Shown: positions 18,189-28,287, counted from the first letter of the stretch. The stretch is 64,000 nt of DNA from Solibacteraceae bacterium (GCA_026984795.1 JALSRK010000051.1:1-64000); one strand, 5' to 3'. Made by a program: numbers and translations. Notes: a model not told the origin generated them from the letters alone.

Positions 18189-20831
18189 ATGAAGGTCTCT
18201 CGCAGAAGATTCCTGAGTTCGGCGGCCGCCGCGGCCGCGGCGGGGGCGGCCGCGGGAGGTGCATCGATGAAAGACGGGCCGGCGACCGGGCAGTTCACGC
18301 CCATCCCTTTGAAGGGCAACGTGGATTTCGACGGGCTCGCAGGGGCCGGGCTGAGCGAGGAGCTGAAGCGCTCGCTGCCGCATGCGCCTCGCGGCGAGAC
18401 CATCTCGTGGGGCATTCCGTTCCGGATCGGGCGGCCGGTGCTGCTGATTGGCGAGGCGGTGACGGAGAAGACGCCCGGACTGAAGGCCGAGTGGCTGGTT
18501 TTCATCCACACGACCGATATCGAGCCGCTCGAGTGGGACGAGCACGGCTTCATCCATCCGATGAAGGGTGAGGGCCGGCTGGGCGAGCACGTGGCCGACT
18601 ACGTGATCGTCTATGCCGACGGCTCCGAGGCCCGCGAGCAGATCCGGCGGCGGCATCAGATCGGCATGTTCCGCAAGCGGTGGGGAGAGAACTGCTTCCA
18701 GGCAGTACCCCACGTGAAGCCGTACCCGGTGCGCCCGGTCCATGAGCAGCCATCCATGCTGGTGGACGCCGGCGGCGGACTGAGCTGGGGCGAAGCCGAG
18801 ACGCGCAACCGGCCCGGCGATCTCGGGCCGTGGCTCAACTGGCTCTGGGCGTGGCGGAATCCGCATCCGGAAAAAGAGATCGCCGCGTTGCGCTTCGAGC
18901 CGAAGGCGGGAAAGGTGATCGTGGCGGCGGTTTCCGGCGGCCGCGCCTCCTCGCATCCGCTACGCTGGCAGACGCGCCGGAAGGCCGTGCTGAAACTGCC
19001 CGAGGGCGAGGAGTTCGACTTCAAGGTGGACGGCCGGGGCCTGTGGAAGCAGATCCAGCTCGACATGGGCCAGATCATCTCGGTGGAGGCGCGGAGGATC
19101 TACCCGAACGAGACCTGGCCGCAGACCGACAACAACCAGCTTCCCGAGGTCCGCAAGAACGAGGTGCTCGTTGAGTATTCCGCGCATCCGGACGCGACGT
19201 TTCACCTTGCCGGCGGGCGGACGGTGGCGGCGGCCGAGCTGGCGCGGGGCAGGGCAGGCGGCGGTCTGGAGCCGGTGGCGCCGGCCGAGCGGCTGGTGAC
19301 GCTCCGGGTGGTCGAAGCCGGGTCGCGGAAGCCCGTGCCGGTGAAGCTGCACCTGCACGGGGAAGCCGGCGAGTACCTGGCGCCGGTGGACCGCCACCGC
19401 CAGCCGAACGGCGCCTGGTTCGAGGACTATGCGCCGGAATTCCTGCACCGCGGCCGGCACTATTGCACTTACATCCCCGGCGAGACGCTCGTCAGGCTGC
19501 CGCTCGGCAAGGTCTACGTCGAGGTCAGCAAAGGCTTCGAGATCCGGCCGGTACGGAAGGTCGTCGAGGTGGACGGTGGGACGGAGACGATCGAGATCGA
19601 GCTGGAGAAGGTCCTGCCGTGGCGCGAGCGCGGTTGGGTGACGGCCGATACCCACGTGCACTTCCTCTCGCCCTCCACGGCGCGGCTCGAGGGGGCGGCC
19701 GAAGGGGTCAACGTGATCAACCTGCTGGCCAGCCAGTGGGGCGAGCTGATGACCAACGTGGGCGACTTCGACGGCCGGACGGTCTTCGGCTCCAATGAAG
19801 CCGGCGGCGACGGCGAGTGGCTGGTGCGCGTGGGTACCGAGAACCGCCAGCACGTGATGGGGCACATCTCGCTGCTGGGCTACAAGGGGAACATCATCGC
19901 CCAGATGTGCGCGGGCGGGCCGGACGAGGCGGCGATCGGCGATCCGGTGGACGTGCTGCTGATGGAATGGGCCGAGCGTTGCCGGGCGCAGGGCGGGCTG
20001 GTGGTGCTGCCGCATTTCCCGAATCCCCGGTGCGAGAACGCGGCGGACCTGATCATGGGCGCGATCGACGCGGTGGAGATGACCTCTTGGGGCGACCTCT
20101 ACGGCGGCATCGACCCCTATTCGCTGTCGGACTACTACCGCTATCTGAACTGCGGCTATTTCGTCCCTGCCGTGGGCGGGACCGACAAGATGGCGGCGAC
20201 CACGGCGGTGGGTACGGTGCGGACCTACGCCCGCATCCCGCCGGACGAAGCGTTCACCTACGAGAGCTGGATGGAGGCCGTCCGGCGCGGCAACACGTTC
20301 GTGACTTACGGACCGCTGATGGAGTTCACCGTCGAGGGACGCGAACCCGGCGGATGGATCGAGATGAACGCGGGCGGCGGAACGGTGGACGTAGAGTGGC
20401 GGGTGGCGAGCGTGACGCTGCCGATGACGCGCGTGGAGCTGGTGGTCAACGGCGAGATCCGGGAGAGCCGAACGGTGAGGCCTGACGGCGATTCCGGCTC
20501 CTGGAAGTTGAAGGTGGAGCGCAGCTCGTGGCTGGCGCTGCTGGTGCGCGGCCATTACAAAGGCAAGCCGGAGATCATCGCGGCGCACTCCTCGCCGGTG
20601 ATGGTGCGTGTGAAAGGATCGGAGTTCTTTTCGGCGGTGGATGCGGTGACGATGCTCGAGCAGATCGAGGGGGCGCTGGCCTACATCGACACGGTCGGGA
20701 CCCGGGCCGAGGACGCCATCTATAAAAGGTTGCGGATGAAGCTGACGTCGGCCTACCGGAAGCTGCACAACGAGCTGCACCGGCGGGGCCATTTCCATGA
20801 GCACACGGCGGTGACGCGGCACGAGCGCTGA
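18189..20831 (+). CDS. Tat-exported CehA/McbA-family metallohydrolase
   Basis: 880 aa from ATG 18189. The Tat signal is KVSRRRFLSSAAAAAAAG. The first two thirds hold beta-sandwich regions. From about residue 480 a PHP-like metal-binding domain begins with WVTADTHVHFLSPSTARL (His-x-His ligands) and continues with NEAGGDGEWLVRVGTENRQH, VVLPHFPNPRCENAADL and AVGGTDKM. CehA and McbA are the named hydrolases of this family, acting on carbamate-type substrates, but most environmental members have unknown substrates. Given the Tat signal it works in the periplasm or outside. It is transcribed divergently from the oxidoreductase at 16966-18042. Confidence 0.82.
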   Translation: MKVSRRRFLSSAAAAAAAGAAAGGASMKDGPATGQFTPIPLKGNVDFDGLAGAGLSEELKRSLPHAPRGETISWGIPFRIGRPVLLIGEAVTEKTPGLKAEWLVFIHTTDIEPLEWDEHGFIHPMKGEGRLGEHVADYVIVYADGSEAREQIRRRHQIGMFRKRWGENCFQAVPHVKPYPVRPVHEQPSMLVDAGGGLSWGEAETRNRPGDLGPWLNWLWAWRNPHPEKEIAALRFEPKAGKVIVAAVSGGRASSHPLRWQTRRKAVLKLPEGEEFDFKVDGRGLWKQIQLDMGQIISVEARRIYPNETWPQTDNNQLPEVRKNEVLVEYSAHPDATFHLAGGRTVAAAELARGRAGGGLEPVAPAERLVTLRVVEAGSRKPVPVKLHLHGEAGEYLAPVDRHRQPNGAWFEDYAPEFLHRGRHYCTYIPGETLVRLPLGKVYVEVSKGFEIRPVRKVVEVDGGTETIEIELEKVLPWRERGWVTADTHVHFLSPSTARLEGAAEGVNVINLLASQWGELMTNVGDFDGRTVFGSNEAGGDGEWLVRVGTENRQHVMGHISLLGYKGNIIAQMCAGGPDEAAIGDPVDVLLMEWAERCRAQGGLVVLPHFPNPRCENAADLIMGAIDAVEMTSWGDLYGGIDPYSLSDYYRYLNCGYFVPAVGGTDKMAATTAVGTVRTYARIPPDEAFTYESWMEAVRRGNTFVTYGPLMEFTVEGREPGGWIEMNAGGGTVDVEWRVASVTLPMTRVELVVNGEIRESRTVRPDGDSGSWKLKVERSSWLALLVRGHYKGKPEIIAAHSSPVMVRVKGSEFFSAVDAVTMLEQIEGALAYIDTVGTRAEDAIYKRLRMKLTSAYRKLHNELHRRGHFHEHTAVTRHER

Positions 20832-21010
20832 AGTTCCGCGGACCGTGCGAGTCCTCCGGCAGGGGCGCCTCTGGAGGAGGAACACCCTGGTGAGGGGATT
20901 TTCCCGACGTTTTCAGGGATTCCCCGTATGCACTTTCCCGGCCTGTTCTAAAGAGAAGCGCCGAAGCCGTCGAAAGAAGAGTGAATCGCTACGTTCGGCG
21001 GAGGCCAGCA

Positions 21011-22168
21011 ATGTTGGTTGCCATCGTCATCAGCCCGGACCGAGGATTGGTCCGCGAGTTGCAAGTTCTGGCCTATCCGTCTGAGCACCTGCTCATCTAT
21101 AAGATCATCGAGGCCTACCCCGCTCCCCCGGAGCTGATCCGCATTCTGAACGCGTGCGATCCCGACCTGGTGTTGCTGGACGTCACCGACTGGAAAGGCG
21201 CCGGGCCGGCGGCGGCGGTGATCTCGATGAGGTTCCCTGACGTAGTGGTGGTCGGCGTCGGGCGGTGTCGGGACGCGCCGGTGGCCGAGTTGTACGACGC
21301 CGGGGTGACACGGATTCTCGCCCTTCCGCTGGGGGTGGAGGACTTCCAGGAGACGGTCAAGGCGGCCGTGCGGGCCAAGCTGGTGCGAGTGCTCCCGGGT
21401 CTGGTGGCGATGCTGCCGGCAAAAGCGGGAAACGGGGCCTCACTCACAGCGCTGAACCTGGCGGGCGCACTGGCGAACCAGTTCGGCAAGAAGACGCTGC
21501 TGATGGACTGGGACCTGAATTCCAGCGTACTGGCAAGCCGGATCCCGGGGCCGATCGCCAGGGGTTTCGAGTCGGTGTTGGCGAGTACGTCGGCGGCCAG
21601 CCGGACGGAATGGCTATACCACGTCCATCAGTGGGAGTTGCTGGACATCCTCGCCGGGGGCAACGCCCCCTATCGCCGGGTCCTGGAGTGGGCGGAGTAT
21701 TTCCACCTGTTACCGTTCGTAGCGGGCCGCTACGATTGGGTAATCGCCGACCTGCCGGAGCCCCCTTTCGAGCCGCTCCTGGACATCGCCCAGCAGGCAA
21801 GCCACATCTTTATCGTGAGCGAGGCCGACCGCCCGTCACTAGAGCTGGCGCGGCAGCGGTTCGCCTTTCTCCAAGGGGAAGGCGTGAGCGGGTTGCGGGT
21901 GCGCCTGGTGTTGAACCGCCGGAGGTCGGATGACATCCCGCTGGAAGAGATCGAAAGCTTCACCGGGTTGGATGTCGCCACGATCCTGCCAGCCGATGAA
22001 CGGGCGGTGGGCGAGGCCACTTGGGATCGGCGGCTGGTGACTGAAGAGACCGGGTTGGGGCGGGCGTACGCGCAGTTCGCCCGCCGGCTCCTGGGGCTCG
22101 AAGAAGAGCCGCAAGAACACGAGTCGTGGAAGACCCGCTTGCGGCTGCCCACCTTGTTCAGCCGCTGA
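21011..22168 (+). CDS. cpaE: CpaE/TadZ-like pilus assembly ATPase
   Basis: 385 aa from ATG 21011 (GCGGAGGCC upstream). Residues about 1-115 form a receiver-like domain (LVLLDVTDWKGAGPAAAVIS). Residues 135-350 form a MinD/ParA-type ATPase. Its Walker A is degenerate (AKAGNGASLTALNLAGAL instead of KGGxGKT); later motifs are LMDWDLN and YDWVIADLPEP. CpaE/TadZ places the Tad pilus machine at the cell pole. Two unrelated genes plus an MFS gene separate it from cpaB-tadB-tadC at 25130. The Tad motor ATPase (tadA/cpaF) is not in the window. Confidence 0.78.
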   Translation: MLVAIVISPDRGLVRELQVLAYPSEHLLIYKIIEAYPAPPELIRILNACDPDLVLLDVTDWKGAGPAAAVISMRFPDVVVVGVGRCRDAPVAELYDAGVTRILALPLGVEDFQETVKAAVRAKLVRVLPGLVAMLPAKAGNGASLTALNLAGALANQFGKKTLLMDWDLNSSVLASRIPGPIARGFESVLASTSAASRTEWLYHVHQWELLDILAGGNAPYRRVLEWAEYFHLLPFVAGRYDWVIADLPEPPFEPLLDIAQQASHIFIVSEADRPSLELARQRFAFLQGEGVSGLRVRLVLNRRRSDDIPLEEIESFTGLDVATILPADERAVGEATWDRRLVTEETGLGRAYAQFARRLLGLEEEPQEHESWKTRLRLPTLFSR

Positions 22169-22418
22169 GGACTCCGACGGTCCCGTTGCCAGCAGGCAAA
22201 CGGTACACTATTCAGGTAGCTGCCGTTGGGCGGCCGGGTGGACGGTGATTCATCCGCGCGGCGGCCGGGGGTGAGGCCGGCGCCGAATTCCGGCCCCCCA
22301 GAATCCGGCCTCTCGTAACAGAGATCATTCTTCTTTTGTGTGACCCAGGAAATAAGCTGAGCTTCGTGTGTGACATGAGTGACAGGAATGGGTTCGGCCC
22401 GATCCGGATCAGGGGGCG

Positions 22419-23621
22419 GTGGTGAGCGGGCCGGCGAGGGCGGCGGCGCCGGCAATGGAGGTGAGTGGGGCGCCGGTGCGGGCAGGCGCGGCACTGCTCC
22501 TGTTGCTCTCACTGGGCCACTTCTTCGTGGACGTCTACTCGGGGGCGGTAGGGGCGCTGCAACCCCTGTTGGTAGAACGCCTGAACCTTTCCCTGGCGGA
22601 GGCCGGCGTAGTAGGGGGCGTGTTCGTTTTCGCCTCCTCGGTGCTGCAATTGGCGTTCGGGATCCTGTCCGACCGGCTCCGTACGCGGCTGTTCGCGGCG
22701 TTGGCGCCGCTGGTAGCCGGGGTCTCGATCTCGCTGTTGGGACTGGTCCCGGCCTATTGGGTTCTGTTGTTGCTGGTGTCGCTGGGCGGCTTCGGGATCG
22801 CGGCGTTCCATCCGCAAGCGTCGGCAACAGTGGCTTTCGGCACGGCGACGCGCCGGGGCGGTTGGATGGCCGTGTTCATCAGTGCTGGAACGCTGGGCTT
22901 CTCGCTTGGACCGGCGTACTTTTCCGCATTGCTGGAACTGGGTGGAGCGGAGCACCTGTACTGGGCGGCGGCGCCGGGGATCCTCGTGAGCGCCCTGCTG
23001 TTGGCGAAACTCCCGTCTCCGGGAACCGCCGGGCCGAAGCGGCGCCTGGATCTTGCCCCTTTGCGCCGGGTGTGGAGGCCGCTGGCGGTCTTGTACGCGC
23101 TGGTCTTCATCCGGTCGATCCTGCAGATCGTCTTCGCCCAGTTCTTGCCGTTATACTTGACGCGGGAGCGCGGCTTTGCGTACGCCGACGCGAACTACGT
23201 TCTGACGTTCTACCTGGCGGCTGGGGCGTTGGGCGGTTTTTTCGGCGGACACCTGGCGGACCGCGTCGGGGGGCGGGCCGTGATCCTGCTCTCGATGGCG
23301 GGGTGCATCCCGTTTCTGCTGCTGTTCTTCCTTGGCCGGGGATGGGTCGCGGTGGCGGGCCTGGTGGTGGGCGGCCTGGTGCTCTTCTTTACGATTCCGG
23401 TGAACGTGGTGATGGCGCAGGAGTTGGTCCCATCGCAGGCGGGGACGGTATCGGCGTTGATGATGGGTTTTGCGTGGGGCATGGCGGGCGTGATCTTCAT
23501 TCCCCTCACGGGTCGCGCCTCGGACGCCTTTTCGATGCACCCGGTGCTGTTGTCGCTGCTGCTGTTTCCTGTCATTGGGTTCCTGCTGGCGCTGAAACTG
23601 GAAAGGAGGTCTGAGCAGTGA
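22419..23621 (+). CDS. MFS transporter, fosmidomycin-resistance-like
   Basis: 400 aa, twelve membrane segments. The opening [23 protein letters not shown] closely resembles the Fsr subfamily of MFS antiporters. The A-motif-like loop is [11 protein letters not shown], repeated in the second half as [12 protein letters not shown]. The start is GTG 22419 with AGGGGG upstream; ATG 22455 is possible. Its stop overlaps the queC start by 4 nt, so it is translated with the queuosine genes. That context suggests a role linked to a 7-deazaguanine compound, but an ordinary drug-exporter function is equally possible. Confidence 0.85.
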   Translation: MVSGPARAAAPAMEVSGAPVRAGAALLLLLSLGHFFVDVYSGAVGALQPLLVERLNLSLAEAGVVGGVFVFASSVLQLAFGILSDRLRTRLFAALAPLVAGVSISLLGLVPAYWVLLLLVSLGGFGIAAFHPQASATVAFGTATRRGGWMAVFISAGTLGFSLGPAYFSALLELGGAEHLYWAAAPGILVSALLLAKLPSPGTAGPKRRLDLAPLRRVWRPLAVLYALVFIRSILQIVFAQFLPLYLTRERGFAYADANYVLTFYLAAGALGGFFGGHLADRVGGRAVILLSMAGCIPFLLLFFLGRGWVAVAGLVVGGLVLFFTIPVNVVMAQELVPSQAGTVSALMMGFAWGMAGVIFIPLTGRASDAFSMHPVLLSLLLFPVIGFLLALKLERRSEQ

Positions 23622-24313
23622 GTGGATGGCGGAGAGCCGTATGCCTGCTCAGCGGAGGCCTGGACTCCTCTGTGAGCCTGGCCTGTGCCCGCGAGGATGG
23701 ATTCCAATGTTATGCGCTGACAGTGGATTACGGCCAGAGACATAAGCTGGAACTTGAAGCCGCGCGGCGGGTAGCCGAAGCGCTCGGAGCGAAGAAGCAC
23801 GTCATCGTCCAGACAGATCTGAGGGTGTTCGGAGGATCGGCGCTCACGGCCGGGCTCGAAGTGCCGAAGCACCGGGACGAAGCAGAGATCGGCTCCGGCA
23901 TCCCGGTGACCTACGTGCCGGCTCGGAACACAATCTTCCTCGCCTACGCACTGGCGTGGGCCGAGGTCCTGGAGAGCTCCGACATCTTCATCGGGGTGAA
24001 TGCCATCGATTATTCGGGCTACCCGGATTGCCGGCCGGAGTACCTGGAAGCGTTCGAGCGGTTGGCGAACCTGGCGACGCGCGCAGGGGTGGAACGGGGG
24101 GTGAAGTTCCGGATCCATGCTCCACTGCTACGGCTCAGCAAGGCGGAGATCATCGGCCTGGGGCGCCGGCTGGGGGTCGATTTCCGGCTGACGCACAGTT
24201 GCTACGATCCCGATCCGCACGGCCGGGCCTGCGGGGCTTGCGACGCATGTCTGCTGCGGCGTAAGGGCTTTGCCGAGGCGGGGTTAGAGGACCCAATCGA
24301 ATACGCCAAATGA
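23618..24313 (+). CDS. queC: 7-cyano-7-deazaguanine (preQ0) synthase QueC
   Basis: 231 aa, GTG start. PP-loop ATP pyrophosphatase motif [13 protein letters not shown] at about 10-22, family motif [10 protein letters not shown], and the C-terminal zinc-binding cysteines in [11 protein letters not shown] followed by [14 protein letters not shown]. It converts 7-carboxy-7-deazaguanine to preQ0 with ATP and ammonia, a step of queuosine biosynthesis. It overlaps the MFS gene before it and queE after it by 4 nt each. queD, queF and tgt are not in the window. Confidence 0.97.
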   Translation: MSGWRRAVCLLSGGLDSSVSLACAREDGFQCYALTVDYGQRHKLELEAARRVAEALGAKKHVIVQTDLRVFGGSALTAGLEVPKHRDEAEIGSGIPVTYVPARNTIFLAYALAWAEVLESSDIFIGVNAIDYSGYPDCRPEYLEAFERLANLATRAGVERGVKFRIHAPLLRLSKAEIIGLGRRLGVDFRLTHSCYDPDPHGRACGACDACLLRRKGFAEAGLEDPIEYAK

Positions 24314-24993
24314 AGATCGCCGAGCTATTCTATTCGATCCAGGGCGAGGGGATACTGGCGGGCACGCCCGCAGTGTTCGTCCGGACTTCGGGGTGCAATC
24401 TCCGCTGTGTCTGGTGCGACGCCGACTATACGTCTTGGGCGCCGGAGGGCCGCGACGTAGAGGTGAAGGAGATCGTCCGATATGTCCGGGAGCACAGCCG
24501 GGGCTACACAGTGGTGACCGGAGGCGAGCCAATGATCCTGCCGGAGATCGTTGCCTTGGGCCGGGAACTTCGTGGGATTGGCCAGCACATCACGATCGAA
24601 ACGGCAGGGACGGTCTACCGGGAACTGGAGTGCGATCTGATGAGCATCAGCCCGAAGCTGCGCAATTCGGTTCCGTGGGAGCGGGAAGGCGGCCGGTGGG
24701 CGGAGCGGCATAACAGGCTGCGACTTCAATACGATGTGCTTCAGAAGCTGATGGAACGCTACAACTATCAGTTGAAGTTCGTGGTCACCCAGCCGGAGGA
24801 CGTGACGGAGGTGCTGGAGATCGTGAAGCGGCTCCGGGCGAAACGGGACCGGGTGCTGCTGATGCCGGAGGGTGTGCAGGCAAGGGTGTTGGCGGAGCGG
24901 GGCCGCTGGATCGTGGAGGTTTGCAAGCGGGAGGGGTTCCGTTACAGCCCGCGGCTACAGGTGGAGTTGTGGGGGGCGGCGCGGGGTTACTGA
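24310..24993 (+). CDS. queE: 7-carboxy-7-deazaguanine synthase QueE
   Basis: 227 aa. Radical-SAM enzyme with the cluster motif Cys29, Cys33 and Cys36 in [14 protein letters not shown], preceded by the family-specific [18 protein letters not shown] is the SAM-binding GGE motif. It rearranges 6-carboxy-tetrahydropterin to 7-carboxy-7-deazaguanine, the substrate of QueC. Start ATG overlaps the queC stop. The pair is complete and of normal length, so the product is presumably made from pterin supplied by QueD encoded elsewhere. Confidence 0.96.
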   Translation: MKIAELFYSIQGEGILAGTPAVFVRTSGCNLRCVWCDADYTSWAPEGRDVEVKEIVRYVREHSRGYTVVTGGEPMILPEIVALGRELRGIGQHITIETAGTVYRELECDLMSISPKLRNSVPWEREGGRWAERHNRLRLQYDVLQKLMERYNYQLKFVVTQPEDVTEVLEIVKRLRAKRDRVLLMPEGVQARVLAERGRWIVEVCKREGFRYSPRLQVELWGAARGY

Positions 24994-25129
24994 CCCGGAT
25001 GGGTTTTTCGGTACGTTTCGGGCCTCCGTACTGTGTCGGAATCCTGCTGGTCTGCCGATAAACAAGTGAAAATGCGGATGTTCGTGTGACTCGCCCGGCG
25101 GTGTTGGGGGCGAGACCAGCGGGATAGGT

Positions 25130-25939
25130 ATGGCGGACAAGAAGAATCTGTTGATGCTGCTCGGCGTGGCGTTCGCGGTAGCGATTCTCGCCACGGGGCT
25201 GTTCTACGGACTGGTGGCCACCCAGTTCAGCAAAGCGATGGTGGCCCGCTCGGAGGTCGTGGTGGTGGCCAAACGGGACCTGGCGCCGGGCGAGGTGGTG
25301 AGTGCGGAGGATATCGGGACGACGCCCCGGAGCGAGGCGGATCCACTTGTGGAGGGTTTCCGTGACCCCAAAGACGTAATCGGGTTAGTCGTGGTGACGC
25401 CGGTTGCCCAAGGAGAGGTGCTGGAGCGGCGGAAGCTGGCCTCGAAGGAATCGGCGCACGGAGCGGCCCTGGGGATCCCGGCCGGCCTGCGGGCGGTTTC
25501 GGTGCACGCGGCCGACTCGACCGGGGTGGTGAAGCTGCTTCAACCGGGCCACCGGGTAGACGTCCAGATCGTCTCTCGGGCGCGCAACCGCCAAGTGAAG
25601 CTACGGACCGTGTTGCAGGACCTGGAAGTGCTCCGGGTAGAGCCGGAACCGGAAGCGTCCGAAGGGCGGCCGGTACTGCCGGTGGTCACACTCCTGGCGT
25701 CGCCTGAGGAAGCAGACGTGCTGGCGGTTGCGGACGCGGCGGCGCGGGTGCGGCTGCTGCTGCGGCATCCGTTGGACGACGAGATCACTGACCGGGGCGA
25801 AGTGCAGCTCACCAGCGTCTTCCGCCGGCCTCCGCCTCCGCGGGTGCGGGAGCAGGCCCGGCGTGGAGCGGGACGGACGGGAGCAGCGGGGGCGCCGGGG
25901 AAGGTGATGACCGCCGCCCGCCGGCCGGCCGGTGAATGA
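25130..25939 (+). CDS. cpaB: Flp/Tad pilus assembly protein CpaB/RcpC
   Basis: 269 aa. An N-terminal membrane anchor (LLMLLGVAFAVAILATGLFYGL) is followed by an SAF domain (VVVVAKRDLAPGEVVSAEDIG) and the RcpC/CpaB region (GLRAVSVHAADSTGVVKLLQPGHRVDV). The C-terminal 40 residues are Arg/Pro/Gly-rich and look disordered. CpaB works in the periplasm with the secretin of Tad pili. It overlaps tadB by 4 nt. A 136-bp gap separates it from queE. Confidence 0.88.
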   Translation: MADKKNLLMLLGVAFAVAILATGLFYGLVATQFSKAMVARSEVVVVAKRDLAPGEVVSAEDIGTTPRSEADPLVEGFRDPKDVIGLVVVTPVAQGEVLERRKLASKESAHGAALGIPAGLRAVSVHAADSTGVVKLLQPGHRVDVQIVSRARNRQVKLRTVLQDLEVLRVEPEPEASEGRPVLPVVTLLASPEEADVLAVADAAARVRLLLRHPLDDEITDRGEVQLTSVFRRPPPPRVREQARRGAGRTGAAGAPGKVMTAARRPAGE

Positions 25940-26922
25940 ATTCCGGAGGGAGCGCCGGCATGTGGCTGACGGTGGCACTCTTTTTTTTGGCGACATTTTC
26001 TCTGGTTGGAGCTTCCCTCATCGCCTACTGGTTCGTGGCGGAGCGCCGGGCCCTGATCGAGGGCTCCGGGTCCGCGGATCCGGCGGCGGCGGCATGGCTC
26101 GATTCGACGCGCCTGCTGAGAGAAGACAGCCTGAGCACGATCTCGTTCTGGAACAAACTGCTGGCGCGGGTCGATTACGTGGCGATCATGAAGAGGCGGC
26201 TGGCGGAGGCGGGCCTGAATTGGAGGGTCGGCCGTCTGACGCTGCTGATGCTGCTGGTGGGGGCAGTGGTCTACGGCGGGTTGTCGAGCTGGCTGGGGGC
26301 GCCGTGGTGGCTGTCGGTGGGCGCCGCCGCCGGGGCTTCCACGCTGCCTTATTTGTGGGTGCTGAGACGCCGCGAGAAGCGCCTAGGCGCCTTTGAGGCG
26401 CAGTTTCCGGAAGCGCTCGATTCCCTTGCGCGGGCGCTTCGGGCGGGACAGCCGCTGACGGCCGCCATGCGGCTGGTGGCGTCGGAAGCGCCGCAACCGG
26501 TGGCTGAAGAATTGGCGGCGGCCGTGGAAGAACGAGAGCTGGGCTCGTCGTGGGAGGAAGCGCTGGAGCATCTGGCGCAGCGGGTTCCGGTGGCCGAAGT
26601 CAGCATCTTCGCGGCTTCCATCAAGCTGCAGCACCGCATGGGCGGCGACCTGACCGAGGTGTTGGCGCGGCTGTCCGAGTCCTTGCGGGAGGCGGCGGCG
26701 CTGCGGGGCGAGGTGCGGGCCATCGCCGCGCACGGGCGGATGACGGGGCTGGTGCTGACGCTGCTGCCGGTGGGCATCGCGGTGGTGATGGCGGTGGTGA
26801 ACCCGACCTATATCGTCCTGTTGTGGGTGCGGCCGGCGGGGCGGGCGATGGTGGCTGGAGCCCTGATGTGCCTGGTGGCGGCCCACTTCGTGATCAAGAG
26901 AATGGTGAACATCCGGGTATGA
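25936..26922 (+). CDS. tadB: Tad pilus inner-membrane platform protein TadB
   Basis: 328 aa. An N-terminal membrane segment (about 9-31), two further helices (about 90-135), then the T2SSF cytoplasmic domain: FPEALDSLARALRAGQPLTAAM and VSIFAASIKLQHRMGGDLTEVL are standard family motifs. Two C-terminal membrane helices follow. With TadC it makes the inner-membrane platform on which the TadA motor acts. Both ends overlap neighbours (ATGA). Confidence 0.92.
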   Translation: MNSGGSAGMWLTVALFFLATFSLVGASLIAYWFVAERRALIEGSGSADPAAAAWLDSTRLLREDSLSTISFWNKLLARVDYVAIMKRRLAEAGLNWRVGRLTLLMLLVGAVVYGGLSSWLGAPWWLSVGAAAGASTLPYLWVLRRREKRLGAFEAQFPEALDSLARALRAGQPLTAAMRLVASEAPQPVAEELAAAVEERELGSSWEEALEHLAQRVPVAEVSIFAASIKLQHRMGGDLTEVLARLSESLREAAALRGEVRAIAAHGRMTGLVLTLLPVGIAVVMAVVNPTYIVLLWVRPAGRAMVAGALMCLVAAHFVIKRMVNIRV

Positions 26923-27851
26923 ATCCGATCTGGTGGTTACTGGCGATGGTCTTCGTCGTCGTGCTGGGCTCGGTGACGGCGGTGGGCGCGGTGATGCTAC
27001 GGCGGTGGGCGCGGCCTGCGGATGGCGGTCCGGCCGCCGGCGGAGGGGTCCTTTTCGGCGCCGGGCCTGAGGGTGGACTCAAGGCGAGGCTGGCGCGGAC
27101 CCTTCACGCCGTGGGTGAAATGCTCCCGGTCTCCCGGAAACGGCACGAGCCGTTACGGCGGCGGCTGCTGATGGCGGGGTATCGATGGCCGTCGGCGGTG
27201 AGTGTGTTCCACGGCATCAAGATGGCGTCGGCTCTGGGAATGGCCGGGGCCACGGGCTGGACGATTCTGTTCATGAGCGGAGCGCCGAGCAACGCTCTGG
27301 CGCCGTGTCTGGCGGCGGCCGGATTCGGGTTCCTGCTGCCGGAGCGGTGGCTCGACCGGTCGATCCGCGCTCGGGCGCGCCGGCTGCGGTTGGCGCTACC
27401 CCCGGCTGTCGATCTGATGGTGCTGGCGGTGGAGGCGGGCCAGGGGATGGACCAGGCTATGCTCGACGTGGCACAGGCCCTGGCTCCCCTGTACCCGGAT
27501 CTGAGCGACGAGTTTGCTTTTGTGCATCTCGAGGTGCGAGCCGGGAAGAACCGGCAGGAAGCGTTGCGGAACCTGGCAGAGCGAAGCCCGGAACCGGAAC
27601 TGAAGAGACTGGTGACCGTGCTGCTAGACGGCGATCGGTTCGGAACCAGTCTCGGGCCCGCGCTCCGGACACACGGCCACTACCTGCGCACACGGCTCCG
27701 GCAGAACGCCCAGGAGCAGGCGCGGAAGCTCGGTGTGAAACTTACCATCCCCACGTTCTTCCTGATCTTTCCAGCCGTGCTGGCGGTGACCCTTGGGCCG
27801 GCGTACTTGCTGCTCCGGGACAGCCTGGGGCGGCTTCTCAACAGCTTTTAA
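26919..27851 (+). CDS. tadC: Tad pilus inner-membrane platform protein TadC
   Basis: 310 aa from ATG 26919, which overlaps the tadB stop. N-terminal membrane segment, two central helices (about 100-145), then the T2SSF domain: LPPAVDLMVLAVEAGQGMDQAM and FVHLEVRAGKNRQEALRNLAERS are TadC-type. A final pair of membrane segments (FFLIFPAVLAVTLGPAYLLL) follows. The locus stops here: no pilin (flp), prepilin peptidase, secretin (rcpA/cpaC) or TadE/F genes follow, so the rest of the Tad machine must be elsewhere or lost. Confidence 0.9.
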   Translation: MNPIWWLLAMVFVVVLGSVTAVGAVMLRRWARPADGGPAAGGGVLFGAGPEGGLKARLARTLHAVGEMLPVSRKRHEPLRRRLLMAGYRWPSAVSVFHGIKMASALGMAGATGWTILFMSGAPSNALAPCLAAAGFGFLLPERWLDRSIRARARRLRLALPPAVDLMVLAVEAGQGMDQAMLDVAQALAPLYPDLSDEFAFVHLEVRAGKNRQEALRNLAERSPEPELKRLVTVLLDGDRFGTSLGPALRTHGHYLRTRLRQNAQEQARKLGVKLTIPTFFLIFPAVLAVTLGPAYLLLRDSLGRLLNSF

Positions 27852-28083
27852 GAGGATCGGACCCGGGCTGGGGCCGCGACAGGGAGACCTTCGAAGTCGG
27901 ATTTCCCGCACCGGGCCCGGACAGCCGTTCCAGCCGGCAGGCGAGGCGGGGCTCCGCTCCTGCACGTGGGGCGGTCCACGTTGCTCCCGCAGGCGACAGT
28001 CTGCGAGAATAGGACGACGTTGGTGAAGGGTTGCGCGGGCTGAATCCGGGCCCGGCGGTCGCCCTCCGAGGAGATGTGACGCA

Positions 28084-28287
28084 GTGAGAGAAAAAGGTGT
28101 TGTGAAGTGGTTCAATCCCGCCAAAGGCTATGGGTTCATCCAGCGCGCCAGCGGTGAAGACGTGTTCGTGCATTATTCGGCCATCCAGATGGAGGGCTAC
28201 CGGACCCTGGACGAAGGCACGGAGGTCGAATACGATCTCAAGCAGGGGCCCAAGGGCTGGCAGGCCGAGAACGTGATGCGCGTGTAG
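28084..28287 (+). CDS. Cold-shock-domain protein (CspA family)
   Basis: 67 aa, GTG start with GAGGAGATG upstream. A single OB-fold cold-shock domain with RNP1 (KGYGFIQ) and RNP2 (VFVHYSAI). It begins GVVKWFNPAKGYGF as in nearly all CspA proteins. It binds single-stranded RNA and DNA as a chaperone. The 232-bp region upstream (27852-28083) has no gene and may contain a long leader, as in other csp genes. I see no clear terminator after tadC. Confidence 0.96.
   Translation: MREKGVVKWFNPAKGYGFIQRASGEDVFVHYSAIQMEGYRTLDEGTEVEYDLKQGPKGWQAENVMRV

Noticed and set aside
22169-22418. Looked for a preQ1 riboswitch in front of the MFS-queC-queE operon
   Set aside because: No preQ1-I or preQ1-II core pattern could be recognised. 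Only short repeated GTGTGAC words were seen, which also occur at about 25085.
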